Shown here piece by piece: positions 46,190 to 55,585 of a stretch of 64,000 nucleotides of DNA. This DNA comes from an uncultured Pseudomonadales bacterium. GTDB lineage: Bacteria; Pseudomonadota; Gammaproteobacteria; Pseudomonadales; Azotimanducaceae. Location: contig CALIKQ010000041.1 in assembly GCA_938017975.1 (NCBI GenBank), positions 1 to 64,000 of the forward strand, read 5' to 3'. Every line of letters begins with the position of its first letter. Position 1 is the first letter of the stretch. The position numbers were made by a program, and so were the translations under genes. A model generated the notes under the pieces. The model was not told the DNA's origin. It ran no database searches and saw nothing but the letters and a program-made list of their open reading frames with translations.

Positions 46190-46819
46190 TTAATTCAAGC
46201 CGAAGGTGGCTTTGATGCCATCAATGACGAATTCGATGGCAAGTGCGCCAAGCAGTAATCCAAAGACACGTTGAATTGCGCCAACGACTGATTCCGGTAA
46301 GGCCTTTGCGACTTTTGATGACAGCCATAGTGACGCTGCCGCCATGATAAGGATGAGCAGGATCGGTAAAAAGCCGATCAGTTGATGCTCAAGACTGGCA
46401 CTGCTCTTTTCTTGCATGAGCATGGTAATGGCAATCGCGCCGGGGCCAGCAATCAGAGGAATAGCGATTGGAAAGGTTGCAAGAGATGATAAGGCTTTAT
46501 CTCGCATCGCTTTGTCCATGGTGTCCTGCCGCTGTTCCTGTCTTTGCTCAAAGAGCATTTGGTAGGCAATGACAATCAGAAATAGTCCACCAATGATTTT
46601 GAAGGAATCAATACTGATGCCCATGTAATGTAGCACCGTGCTGCCGAACAACCAAAATGCGAGCAGTACGCACAAGGCAGTAAAACCGCTTTGCAGCGTC
46701 AGCCTCCGAACCTCGGACTTGCTCAAGCCCTGAGTGAAGGGCGCGAAGATAGGCAAGAGACCGATCGGATCAATCGCGACGAAAATCAAGATCAAATTTT
46801 CAAGAAAAAGCGTTGGCAT
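46190..46819 (-). CDS. MarC family integral membrane protein
   Basis: A 209-residue inner-membrane protein of the MarC/NAAT family with six hydrophobic segments. FVAIDPIGLLPIFAPF at the N-terminus and FPIAIPLIAGPGAIAITML in the middle are the family hallmarks. The physiological role of MarC proteins is unsettled; some may export amino acids. I start at ATG 46819; an in-frame TTG six codons upstream is possible, and neither has a clear ribosome site. It is convergent with the SDR gene. Confidence 0.9.
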   Translation of the reverse strand: MPTLFLENLILIFVAIDPIGLLPIFAPFTQGLSKSEVRRLTLQSGFTALCVLLAFWLFGSTVLHYMGISIDSFKIIGGLFLIVIAYQMLFEQRQEQRQDTMDKAMRDKALSSLATFPIAIPLIAGPGAIAITMLMQEKSSASLEHQLIGFLPILLILIMAAASLWLSSKVAKALPESVVGAIQRVFGLLLGALAIEFVIDGIKATFGLN

Positions 46820-47141
46820 GGCTTGGGTCTGGATCAAAAGGAGCGGGATTTAACCCGTCTATGGCGTTGGCGTCAACCGATTCTTGAATGATCTGAAATC
46901 CCGATCAAAAAATTGCAGTGTAAAGCGTTACGAGCTCTGCCCAGCCGGGCAGGGCTTCACTTAAAATGAAGCAGTGAGGTAAACAGCGTATTTGATGAGC
47001 CATCGGTCAGCCTCAGGCCGTCGCCAAGACGCCCACGGGCAGGTGCTCAATGGGCATGTTAGAGCAAGCACAATGATGTTGGCACCAATCCGGCGCATCT
47101 CGTTTTTGTTGAGTGACTGGGATAGAGCGCCGGTTCGGCGA
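46820..47141. other. Intergenic region between BVMO and MarC genes
   Basis: About 320 bp with no supported gene; frames here are extensions antisense to or out of frame with the BVMO. It holds two adjacent hairpins (46937-46972) and should contain the MarC promoter. Confidence 0.55.
46937..46972. terminator. Two back-to-back hairpins
   Basis: CTGCCC/GGGCAG with loop AGCC (46937-46952) and GCTTCA/TGAAGC with a 7-base loop (46954-46972) are both perfect 6-bp stems. They lie about 170 bp past the BVMO stop, upstream of marC on the same strand. They may end the BVMO transcript. Confidence 0.4.
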
Positions 47142-48947
47142 CTAGCTACGCTCGAGTCCTGCCATGCTGCCCTCGTCGCGCCACGCTGCCATGCGCTGGA
47201 AGAAGGGGATCGGTCCTTTGCCATAAGCGCTGTTTTGAGTACTGGTGGGGTTGGGCTGACCTTCGTTGTTGTAATAGCCGGGCGTGCACTCGGCTTGAAA
47301 GGATTCGCTGATACGAGAGAGGCCAATGATTTCCTGAACCCATGCGTCTTCAGCGGCCTGGCTAGGCTCGATGGCTGCAATATCCTCATTGAGGCAGCGC
47401 CCGATGATGTATTGCATTTGGTGCGCTGATTCGTCCATGGCATGCGGAAAGTTGGTTGTAAAACCCGCTTGTGCGGTGCTCATGAAAAAGACGTTCGGAA
47501 AGCCTCGGCTGTGAAGGCCGTGGAGCGTTTTAAGTCCTTTGGCCCATTTGTCACTGAGCCGCAGTCCGCCTCTCCCCTGCAAATCGTATCCTGCTCTGCG
47601 GGTATAGGCGGTCCCAACCTCAAAACCTGTGGCAAAGATGACGCAATCGACTTCAAATGTCTGGCCGTTGGCGGTTACCCCATGGGCCGACATCGACGTC
47701 ACGCCTTGTCCTTGCGTGTCGACCAAGGTGACATTAGGGCGATTGAAGGTTTGCAAGTAGCTGTCATGAAAGCAGGGTCGTTTACAAAACTGCCGGTAAT
47801 ACGGTTTGAGGGCTTCAGCCGTTTTTGGATCCTCAACGATGGCATCAACGCGCGCCCTGATCTGCTCCATTTTTTGAAAATCCGCGATTTCCATCAGTTT
47901 TGGAATCTCGCGGGGATCTATATCTTTACCGCGATAATTTGCCATAGAAATAAGATTTCTAATGATTTCGGTCCATCCATCCATGACGAGATCTTCCTCA
48001 ACGATCCGGCCCGAGGTCAGCGCGTTAAAGTTCTCCATGCGTGCTTTCTGCCAACCTTCCGGTAGGGACTTGGCCCAAGCCGAATCTGTGGGTCGATTGG
48101 CTCTGATGTCAATCGAAGAGGGCGTGCGCTGAAAAACGTGCAAGGATTTCGCCGCTGCACCAAGATGTGGGATGCATTGCACTGCCGTTGCACCAGTGCC
48201 AATAATTGCGACGCGTTTATCGGCCAATCGGTCGAGATTGCCCTCGGAGCTACCTCCGGTGTAGTGATAGTCCCAGCGACTTGTATGAAACGTGTGACCT
48301 TTAAAATCAGTGATACCAGGGATACCCGGAAGTTTAGGTCGATTGAGTGGACCGTTAGACATGATGACAAAACGCGCGTGCATCGCATCGCCTCGGTCAG
48401 TTTCTATGAGCCAACGTTTCTTGCTGTCATTCCATGACATTCCAGAAACCTGAGTTTGAAGGCAAGCACGACTGTAGAGATCATAGTGTTGCGCTATGTT
48501 TTGACAGTGTTGAAGTATTTCCGGTGCGTGGGTGTACTTTTCTTTTGGGACAAAGTTAAGTTCTTCACAGAGCGGAAGATAGATATAAGATTCGGTATCG
48601 CAGGCGGCTCCCGGATAGCGATTCCAATACCAAGTGCCCCCAAAATCACCGCCCTTTTCAATGATTCGAATATGCTCAATACCAGCTTCAAGGAGGCGTG
48701 CAGCTGAAATCATGCCCCCAAAACCGCCGCCGATAATGACAACATCAATGTCATCCTCAAGCGGCGCGCGTGTTGGCACGCCACGAACGTAGGGATCGTC
48801 AACGTAGTTTGAAAATTCTCCATCAATGGACTGATACTGCGCGCTCCCATCTGGCCTGAGCCGCTTGTCTCGTTCGATACGGTACTTTTCTCGCAGGGTA
48901 TCGGGGTCGAAGTTCAGTGTTGCTGATGTCAGGTTTGAGTCGGTCAT
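47142..48947 (-). CDS. Baeyer-Villiger monooxygenase (FAD/NADPH)
   Basis: A 601-residue class B flavin monooxygenase that inserts oxygen next to a ketone to give an ester or lactone. The FAD Rossmann motif GGGFGG is at 73-78, the BVMO fingerprint FKGHTFHTSRWD at 215-226, and the NADPH motif GTGATA at 250-255. GGTWYWNRYPGAACD is also typical. Length fits the longer BVMOs with an N-terminal extension of about 60 residues. No Shine-Dalgarno is visible before the ATG. The gene stands alone. Cyclic, aromatic or steroid ketones are possible substrates. Confidence 0.94.
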   Translation of the reverse strand: MTDSNLTSATLNFDPDTLREKYRIERDKRLRPDGSAQYQSIDGEFSNYVDDPYVRGVPTRAPLEDDIDVVIIGGGFGGMISAARLLEAGIEHIRIIEKGGDFGGTWYWNRYPGAACDTESYIYLPLCEELNFVPKEKYTHAPEILQHCQNIAQHYDLYSRACLQTQVSGMSWNDSKKRWLIETDRGDAMHARFVIMSNGPLNRPKLPGIPGITDFKGHTFHTSRWDYHYTGGSSEGNLDRLADKRVAIIGTGATAVQCIPHLGAAAKSLHVFQRTPSSIDIRANRPTDSAWAKSLPEGWQKARMENFNALTSGRIVEEDLVMDGWTEIIRNLISMANYRGKDIDPREIPKLMEIADFQKMEQIRARVDAIVEDPKTAEALKPYYRQFCKRPCFHDSYLQTFNRPNVTLVDTQGQGVTSMSAHGVTANGQTFEVDCVIFATGFEVGTAYTRRAGYDLQGRGGLRLSDKWAKGLKTLHGLHSRGFPNVFFMSTAQAGFTTNFPHAMDESAHQMQYIIGRCLNEDIAAIEPSQAAEDAWVQEIIGLSRISESFQAECTPGYYNNEGQPNPTSTQNSAYGKGPIPFFQRMAAWRDEGSMAGLERS

Positions 48948-49218
48948 GATTTGAGTTGGTTTGAAGTTCTTTCTTCAGTAAACCATAAATTAATGTTGAG
49001 AAAGAGCGCTTTTAATCATTTTTCAATGTGTCTTGGACCTGCCCGCGCCTCGGCCCGTGGAAGCTCGTTTCTGATAAGCGATGTTCGGGTTCCGGTGATA
49101 AAGTGTCCTGTAAGTACACACCGACGTTTTGAGCGAAGATTCGGCTGATCTGCTCGGATACCGAAATCTCATGACGTAAAAGCCTAGCGATGAAGAGATG
49201 CAGCGACAGAGGATAAAG

Positions 49219-50826
49219 ATGAGACGCCTATTTGCGATCGTAATGTTGATGCTTGGCGTTGGCCAGACATTCGCGAGCGGCGTCGACCCTGTCGCTCAGC
49301 GCATCGTGGTCTCGATGACACAAGAGCCGCGCACATTGAACACGTTGATTGCGGAGAGTGTGAGTTATACCGCCCAGATCTTGGTGCACGTCAATGAGGG
49401 CCTCATGCGCTATGACGGCCGTAGGCAACTCTCAGGAGGGGTTGCGCAAAGCTGGAACCTGCGCCCTGATCGCATTGAGTTCCAATTGCGGCCTGATGCG
49501 AAATGGAGTGACGGTACAGCTGTGACGGCGCAGGACTTTGTTTTCGCTTGGCGATCTTTGCTCAATCCAGAAACTGCATCACCTTCGGCTAACTTAGCGT
49601 CTCCGATCAAAAATGCGGCAAAAGTACTTTCAGGTGAGCTACCACCGAGCGCGCTCGGCGTTCGAGCGATCGCTGATGATCAGTTGGTGGTTGACCTCGA
49701 GCACCCTTGCGCGTGGTGCCTCAAGCTGATGACAAACTCAATTTTTTATCCGATTAAGCAGTCATTTTTTGAGGCTGCAGGTGACGCCTACGCAACCTCT
49801 GGCTCGACCCATCTGTCTAACGGCTCCTTTTTGATCAGTCATTGGGAGCGAGGGCAGCGAGTCACTGTTCAAAAAAATAGACACTATTGGAACCATGAAG
49901 CTGTGGCCCTCAATGAGATTGTGTTTGACTATTTTGGGGTAGAGCCGAAAACGCAGTTAAACCTGTTTCGCTCGGGACAGATCGCAGTTGCGAATCTTGA
50001 TCGGGATACGGTAGCAAGTGCCAGTCAGCTAGGATATCGGCTCAAAACCTTCCCTACAGGTCATTTATTTAACCTTCAGTTCAGCCATCAAAAGTCGATG
50101 GTGAGCGCGAATGAGAATGTGCGTAGAGCGATCAGCCTGGTCATTGATAAAGACACGCTGGTAAACCGTGTGGTGGCAAGTCCGGGAACTCGCATCGCTG
50201 ATTCGATGTTCCACGATTGGTTAACGGTCGACGACACCCGATTTATCGATGCTAGGCCACCGCAGAAGCACCGGCCTGACTATGAAGCCGCTCGTGGTTA
50301 CCTCGCGCGAGCGATGGCAGAGCTTGGCCGGGAGCGTCTTCAAAGACTCACGTTGACCATCAACGATACGACACTGTACCGACGTGTGGCTGAGTATGTG
50401 CAAAGTCAGGTAAAGCATGTTCTGCAAATTGATGTTGCGATTGATCCACAAACGACTCAGATGATGGTTGAGAAATGGCGTAAGGGTTCAACCGATATGA
50501 CGTTGCTGACGTGGCCTGTCGATGTTGATGATCCCATGGATCAGATATCGTTTATGGGTGACCCCAGTTTCCGCGGCGTCTTTCAGGGGCTTTACGCTGG
50601 AGATGATATGGCTGAGCTCTTTTATACCGCCCGCAGCGCTTCCAGCCTCGCGGCGCGCCTAGATAGCATTGAAAAAGTCCACGACTTTTTTGCGCACAAA
50701 GTGACCGTCATGCCCCTGTTTGAAACTTATGGCACCGCCGTCGTCCATCCTTCTGTAAAGGGCTTTATCTGGCAACCTGTTCGCGGTTTTGCCGATTTTC
50801 GATGGGCCCGTATCGTAGCCGAGTAA
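49219..50826 (+). CDS. Peptide ABC transporter substrate-binding protein (OppA-like), orphan
   Basis: A 535-residue periplasmic solute-binding protein of the OppA/DppA family (SBP family 5). The signal peptide MRRLFAIVMLMLGVGQTFAS is followed by VVSMTQEPRTLNTL; WNLRPDRIEFQLRPDAKWSDGT and DFVFAWRSLL are family hallmarks. The start at 49219 follows AGAGGA by 5 bases; an ATG at 49198 adds seven residues. No permease or ATPase genes are adjacent, so it is either an orphan receptor or served by a distant transporter. The N-terminal half resembles OppA and MppA. Confidence 0.91.
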   Translation: MRRLFAIVMLMLGVGQTFASGVDPVAQRIVVSMTQEPRTLNTLIAESVSYTAQILVHVNEGLMRYDGRRQLSGGVAQSWNLRPDRIEFQLRPDAKWSDGTAVTAQDFVFAWRSLLNPETASPSANLASPIKNAAKVLSGELPPSALGVRAIADDQLVVDLEHPCAWCLKLMTNSIFYPIKQSFFEAAGDAYATSGSTHLSNGSFLISHWERGQRVTVQKNRHYWNHEAVALNEIVFDYFGVEPKTQLNLFRSGQIAVANLDRDTVASASQLGYRLKTFPTGHLFNLQFSHQKSMVSANENVRRAISLVIDKDTLVNRVVASPGTRIADSMFHDWLTVDDTRFIDARPPQKHRPDYEAARGYLARAMAELGRERLQRLTLTINDTTLYRRVAEYVQSQVKHVLQIDVAIDPQTTQMMVEKWRKGSTDMTLLTWPVDVDDPMDQISFMGDPSFRGVFQGLYAGDDMAELFYTARSASSLAARLDSIEKVHDFFAHKVTVMPLFETYGTAVVHPSVKGFIWQPVRGFADFRWARIVAE

Positions 50827-50953
50827 CCTCAAATCAAAAAAACGCGAAGAGCCTAGAAAAGGTTCGGTCGTTCTCCGTGAAGGTAGCAGCGCTGGGTCTA
50901 GGAGTCGTAGGACATCGGGTTAAAGCTTTGGGTCGCGGGCAGCCAAGTGAGAT

Positions 50954-51144
50954 GGCCGAATGAGCGAGGGTTGAGGAGAAGCCTTGAGCTTCATCGTCTG
51001 ATCGAGTGGTCCAGATCCCAGCGTCAAAGGGTTACAGCATGTGCGACGCTCGACGCGATGACGCTGAGAGCGCCCCGTGAAGGTGAACGGTTGACAGTTT
51101 GGCCAATGAGGCGAGGGTGGAGAGAGAACCTAGGCGGTTCATCC
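50954..51144. repeat. Imperfect 42-bp direct repeat, two copies
   Basis: Copies at about 50954-50995 and 51101-51144 share GGCC-AATGAG-CGAGGGT and a later TTCATC, with several substitutions and one-base indels. Neither copy lies in a supported gene. Confidence 0.45.
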
Positions 51145-51184
51145 TCAACCCGTAGAGGCGGGCTGAGGAATGAGGGGCTGGGGG

Positions 51185-51343
51185 TCAGTCTTGTTCCATG
51201 GACCAGGTCTTACTGGTCTCTCTCGCCCGATCCCATTCTGAAAGGGTCTGAGCGAGCGGCCTTGGCGTGATGACGCGCTTTATTTCAGGTTCGTCGTTGA
51301 TGGCTTGGTATTGGGCCTTTAAGGCAGGTTGAGCAGCTGTCAT
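51185..51343 (-). CDS. Possible 52-residue hypothetical protein
   Basis: From ATG 51343 a GGAG lies 9 bases upstream, and the product MTAAQPALKAQYQAINDEPE... is hydrophilic and mixed-charge with balanced composition, unlike most chance frames here. The in-frame extension upstream looks non-coding. No family is recognised. It lies in a gap past the end of the peptide-binding protein gene. A chance ORF remains possible. Confidence 0.3.
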   Translation of the reverse strand: MTAAQPALKAQYQAINDEPEIKRVITPRPLAQTLSEWDRARETSKTWSMEQD

Positions 51344-51721
51344 GTGAGGGATCTCCGCGCTGGATGAAGGTTGATGCTTTGAGCGGGAGAAAATTAGCAG
51401 AAGAAAAACGGCCTGAAAATGGAATAATTTGACACTAATATATTCCAAAAAAGAAAGATTAAGGTTTGGCAATTCAGCAGAATGTTGCTGATGCAATTTA
51501 GTAACGCTCGAGACTTGTCTTCGATTCGATCAATCAATCTGCATCACACAGGTGCTTGAGCGCTTTGGTATGCAGGTCCTTGGGTCAAGAAAGTGCCGGC
51601 GGTTGCTCTTAATGAGGACGTACAGGTCGGCGTTTCAAAGACACTGCTAACGGGGTGTCAGCGATTCGACCTGCGGGTCTTGGAGCGTCGAGTTAAAGCG
51701 ATGTGCGGTCTAGCTGAATCC

Positions 51722-53326
51722 TTACTCGACACTTTCTCCAAGCGCCTTAGCGCGTTCAAGCCTGCTGGCTTCGTCCTCGGGTAGATATCGCCATGCTGCC
51801 AGCAGGAGTAAAGTCGATGGAATAAAAATTAGGAGGCCGGTTGATATTGCGGTCTGCAATGATGCTGCTGAGTCCATGCCCGTGGTGATATAGATGTCCG
51901 ACAGTTGACCTATGAAATAGGGACCGAGCGCGAGCCCGATCATGGTGTTGACCAAAATATAGTAAGCGCTTGCGGTGGCACGCATTCGAGGCATGACAAG
52001 GTCGGAGGCTGTGGTTGGGGGTATGCCCGGCCAAGCCGCACTAAAAATATGATGCAAGAAGTTTAAAGCGAATGCCCACATAAGGGATTCGGTGTAGACC
52101 ATCCAAAGGACGAGAGGGGCTGTTCCTGCGATTGCTACAAATCCGATGACGAGCCGGCCGGCCGGATGCTTTTGCTTGGCCCAATCACCAATGATTCCGC
52201 CAAGCGTAACGCCGATGAGGCCGCCGAGCGCACTTCCAAGACCGATATACATGCCGACTTCTCCGGGGGACGTGTCGTGAAGCCTTAAAAGAAGCGGTGC
52301 AGTCCAAAAACCAATGCCGTAAGTGACAAATGCAATCGTAGGGAAGGCTGTCGTAGTAAATAGAAGTGCACGGGATCTGAAAATCATACTGAACGTCGCA
52401 GGATCCCGATGTTTCAGAGACTGGGCCCAGGTAAATGTCACGTAGATCCCGATGCCCAAGGCAACCCATTGCGGGATGTTGTTTGTCACTTCGATGAGCA
52501 AATAAGCGACGCTGGCGATTCCAAGTGCGGCCAAGCCATTCATCGGCAGGGAGGCTCCCAGCCGCTTAAGACCCCACAAATTGAAGATGGGCAACATCGT
52601 GGCCATTTCTGTGCGAAGGACTGACCAGGGTGCAGGGTGCTCTTGCGCCACCAAGTTTTCAGACTGTCCGCGTCGAGGCTCACGAAGCGTCCGAACCCAA
52701 ACCGCCATGAGAATCCCTGGCACACCAACCGCTAAAAATGCGGCCTGCCAGCCTTTAATACCCAGCGGCGCCTCTGCCGCGACTGGGTAACTGCCATTCC
52801 AGGTCTCCATGATGAAGCCGCCGATGAACAGGCCAATGCCGCCGCCGATATAAACGCCGGATGAATAGATCGCAAGGACTGTGGCTCTAACTTTGGGAGA
52901 ATAATAGTCAGACAGCATGGAGAAGGCAGCTGGTGAGGCGCTGGCCTCGCCGATCCCTACACCAATTCGAAAAGCAGCCAGCTGCGGAAAGGATTTTGCG
53001 AAACCTGATAGTGCCGTCATTGCGCTCCAAAACATCAGGCCCATGGCGATCAAGCTGCGACGCACCCATACGTCAGCAAAGCGCGCAAGAGGAATGCCAA
53101 ATACCGCATAAAAAACCGCGAAAACCGTGCCATATAAAAACCCCATTTCGGCATCGGTGATACCCAAGTCAGCTTGAATGTCTTGGCTCAGAATCGAGAG
53201 AATGTTCCGGTCAATAAAATTAAAGATATAGACGATGACCAGGACGAACAATACGTAATGGGAATACCAGCTCGATGAGGGCTTCACTGGCGAAGCTTGA
53301 GGGTTGCCGCTGTCTGGTTCAGTCAT
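51722..53326 (-). CDS. Spinster-like MFS transporter (second copy)
   Basis: A 534-residue 12-helix inner-membrane carrier. IFNFIDRNILSILSQDIQ and ARFADVWVRRS mirror the carrier at 15.9 kb, and RIGVGIGEASASPAAFSML is shared in pattern. It is about 97 residues longer than that copy, largely because of loops near the middle and an extra hydrophobic pair around residues 255-300. The substrate is unknown. It lies downstream of ybiT on the same strand, with a 270-bp gap containing a perfect palindrome. Confidence 0.9.
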   Translation of the reverse strand: MTEPDSGNPQASPVKPSSSWYSHYVLFVLVIVYIFNFIDRNILSILSQDIQADLGITDAEMGFLYGTVFAVFYAVFGIPLARFADVWVRRSLIAMGLMFWSAMTALSGFAKSFPQLAAFRIGVGIGEASASPAAFSMLSDYYSPKVRATVLAIYSSGVYIGGGIGLFIGGFIMETWNGSYPVAAEAPLGIKGWQAAFLAVGVPGILMAVWVRTLREPRRGQSENLVAQEHPAPWSVLRTEMATMLPIFNLWGLKRLGASLPMNGLAALGIASVAYLLIEVTNNIPQWVALGIGIYVTFTWAQSLKHRDPATFSMIFRSRALLFTTTAFPTIAFVTYGIGFWTAPLLLRLHDTSPGEVGMYIGLGSALGGLIGVTLGGIIGDWAKQKHPAGRLVIGFVAIAGTAPLVLWMVYTESLMWAFALNFLHHIFSAAWPGIPPTTASDLVMPRMRATASAYYILVNTMIGLALGPYFIGQLSDIYITTGMDSAASLQTAISTGLLIFIPSTLLLLAAWRYLPEDEASRLERAKALGESVE

Positions 53327-53462
53327 GCTGATTCCTACTGGAAGGTCAAGCGGGGTGCCGACCCAATTGTGGTCTCATCCTACCCAACTCTACTGCTCGG
53401 AGGAAATGAAGGCCAAACATGGGCTGCACAGGTCACTTGGGCCGTAACAAAAAGATGGGTAT

Positions 53463-53484
53463 CGATAGGTCCTAGGACCTGTCG
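53463..53484. promoter_or_regulatory. Palindrome upstream of MFS gene
   Basis: AGGTCCTAGGACCT (53467-53480) is a perfect 14-bp palindrome, extended by three more complementary pairs and one G-T to 22 bp. It lies about 140 bp before the MFS start and 110 bp past the ybiT stop. An operator or a transcript-end hairpin are both possible; there is no T-run. Confidence 0.45.
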
Positions 53485-53595
53485 CGCTTGCTGGTGTGCT
53501 TCAATTCGGATAACGGATCCAAGGTTAGCCCCAGAGAGTGAATGTCCTGAGCAGGGTGAGACCAGGTCAACTCAAACCCGAAAATACGCCTGCCG

Positions 53596-55212
53596 CTAAC
53601 TGATTCTTGCGGCATTGAGCTCGATTGACTGTGCGTCAAGATATTCATCAAAAGTACCCCTAAAATCGGTCAGCGTTTGGTCCTTGATTTCGATAATACG
53701 GTCGGCCAACGATGAGACGAATTCTCGATCGTGACTAACGAAGATTAGGGTGCCCTCATAATTTTCAAGGGCCAAATTGAGCGATTCGATGGCTTCCATA
53801 TCGAGGTGATTCGTCGGCTCATCAAGAACAAGAACATTGTGATCTTGCATGATGAGCTTGCCAAAAATAAGCCGATTCTTCTCGCCGCCAGAGCAAACTC
53901 GAACGGATTTTTTGAAGTCCTCGTTGGAGAACAGCATACGCCCCAGCGTCGCTCGGACAACCTGTTCATCATGGGAGGGCTTTCGCCATTGGCTCATCCA
54001 ATCAAATAGGTTCCGGTCATCATCAAAGACGGCTGAGGTGTCTTGCGGGCAATAGCCAACTGAGGCGTTTTCGGACCATTTGATACCACCGGAATTTGGG
54101 ACTATTTCTTGCATCAAACATTTCAGGAAAGTCGACTTACCCACGCCATTTTGACCGATGATGGCCAGTCGAGTGCCTGCTTCAAGCATCAGATTACCGC
54201 GATCAAAAAGCGCCTCGTCGTCCTCGAAACGATGCCCCAAGTCTTCGATGGTCAACGCCAATCGATGGAGTTTCTTTTCCTGTTCAAATCGGATGTAGGG
54301 GCTGATCCGGCTTGTGGGTTTGATCGTTTCTAACTCGATTTTTTCAATTTGGCGCGCTCTGGAAGTTGCCTGTTTGGCTTTCGATGCGTTGGCTGAGAAA
54401 CGACTGACGAAGTGTTTGAGTTCTGCAATTTGCGCCTTCTTCTTGGCATTTTGCGAACTCACGCGTTCCCTCGCTTGGGTAGACGCAATCATAAAATCAT
54501 CATAATTGCCGGGGTAAACACTCAAGGACTGATAATCGATATCAGCGATATGAGTACAGACCGAATTCAAAAAATGTCGGTCATGGGAAATAATGATCAT
54601 GGTACTGGTGCGAGCAGTGAGGATGTCCTCGAGCCAGTGGATTGTATGAATGTCAAGATTATTGGTAGGTTCGTCCAGCAACAAGATGTCAGGATCAGAG
54701 AATAATGCTTGCGCCAGCAATACCCTGAGTTTCCAGCCTGGTGCAACCTCGCTCATTGGCCCGTAGTGGAGCGCAGGATCGATGCCAGCACCAATTAAAA
54801 TTTCGCCTGCGCGACTCTCCGCTGAATAACCATCCATCTCAGCGTATTCACTTTCAAGGTCAGCAACCTTCATGCCGTCTTCTTCAGACATTTCGGGCAA
54901 CCCATAGATTCGGTCGCGCTCCTGTTTAACTTGCCAAAGCGCTTTGTGACCCATGATCACCGTGTCCACAACGCTGAACGCCTCGAAGGCGAACTGGTCT
55001 TGATTGAGCTCGCCAACACGCAGATCTGAGTCTATCGAAACGCTGCCATTGCTTGGGGTAAGCGAGCCGTTCAAGATCTTCATAAATGTTGATTTACCAC
55101 TGCCATTGGCGCCGATCAGACCGTAGCGACGCCCCTCGCCAAATTTAACGGAGATATTTTCAAAAAGTGGTTTGGAGTCAAACTGCATGGTGATGTTGGC
55201 GCAGGTGATCAA
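53596..55212 (-). CDS. ybiT: ABC-F family ATPase YbiT
   Basis: A 538-residue ribosome-associated ABC-F ATPase with two nucleotide-binding domains and no membrane segment. The first P-loop GANGSGKS is at 34-41 and the second GQNGVGKS near 350. [10 protein letters not shown] and LDEPTNHLD are the two Walker B/D-loops. The sequence follows E. coli YbiT almost throughout (for example QDQFAFEAF and [16 protein letters not shown]). The start is a TTG at 55212 with AAGGA 6 bases upstream, and it aligns with the E. coli N-terminus. It probably modulates translation on the ribosomal E site. Confidence 0.96.
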   Translation of the reverse strand: MITCANITMQFDSKPLFENISVKFGEGRRYGLIGANGSGKSTFMKILNGSLTPSNGSVSIDSDLRVGELNQDQFAFEAFSVVDTVIMGHKALWQVKQERDRIYGLPEMSEEDGMKVADLESEYAEMDGYSAESRAGEILIGAGIDPALHYGPMSEVAPGWKLRVLLAQALFSDPDILLLDEPTNNLDIHTIHWLEDILTARTSTMIIISHDRHFLNSVCTHIADIDYQSLSVYPGNYDDFMIASTQARERVSSQNAKKKAQIAELKHFVSRFSANASKAKQATSRARQIEKIELETIKPTSRISPYIRFEQEKKLHRLALTIEDLGHRFEDDEALFDRGNLMLEAGTRLAIIGQNGVGKSTFLKCLMQEIVPNSGGIKWSENASVGYCPQDTSAVFDDDRNLFDWMSQWRKPSHDEQVVRATLGRMLFSNEDFKKSVRVCSGGEKNRLIFGKLIMQDHNVLVLDEPTNHLDMEAIESLNLALENYEGTLIFVSHDREFVSSLADRIIEIKDQTLTDFRGTFDEYLDAQSIELNAARIS

Positions 55213-55585
55213 GAGCGTTCCTTAAAACAATGATTCAATATTTGGGGCGGCATCTTACCAGACATCAAGGCTGCCTTGAGCACCCAATCGTGATGAAATT
55301 TCGGTATTCCTCATGAGATCTAGTGCTTTCTTGCTGTGCGCGCCGTTAAGCCGCACCGCCTGTGATCTCATTGTGTTGTGGGTTAAGCCTAAGGGCGCGT
55401 TTGAACGATTCGACCCAGCCAACAAGAGCGGGCGCCTGGGCGCATAAAGCTGTGGCGACATGCTCCGGGCTGGCAGAGTGAAATGCGGGTCACGCAAGAC
55501 CGATGGCTAGGATAGAGATTCCGTCCGATGATGCGTAGAAGCCTTAAAACTTAGTCTAGAGGCCGGTGAATAGTCGGAGAGCGCT
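55213..55585. other. Intergenic region upstream of ybiT
   Basis: About 370 bp without a supported gene. It contains the ybiT leader and the 3' side of the SDR gene. I see no convincing hairpin or promoter pair; frames here are short and Arg-rich. Confidence 0.5.

Larger units (their letters stand above)
50827..51721. other. Interval of about 0.9 kb with little recognisable content
   Basis: It lies between the convergent peptide-binding protein and MFS genes. It holds one possible small ORF (51185-51343) and an imperfect direct repeat (50954 and 51101). No RNA gene is recognised. Confidence 0.5.

Noticed and set aside
46961-47443. 160-residue ORF on the minus strand
   Set aside because: Its 5' part is an alternative frame of the BVMO 3' end; composition is Ser/Pro/Arg-rich and no family is recognised.
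47442-48065. 207-residue ORF on the plus strand
   Set aside because: It is antisense to the Baeyer-Villiger monooxygenase, has no ribosome site and no family resemblance.
41567-48947. Natural-product biosynthetic cluster (P450, BVMO, SDR, ligase)
   Set aside because: There is no polyketide synthase, NRPS, terpene or RiPP core enzyme; the genes are in separate transcripts and fit catabolism.
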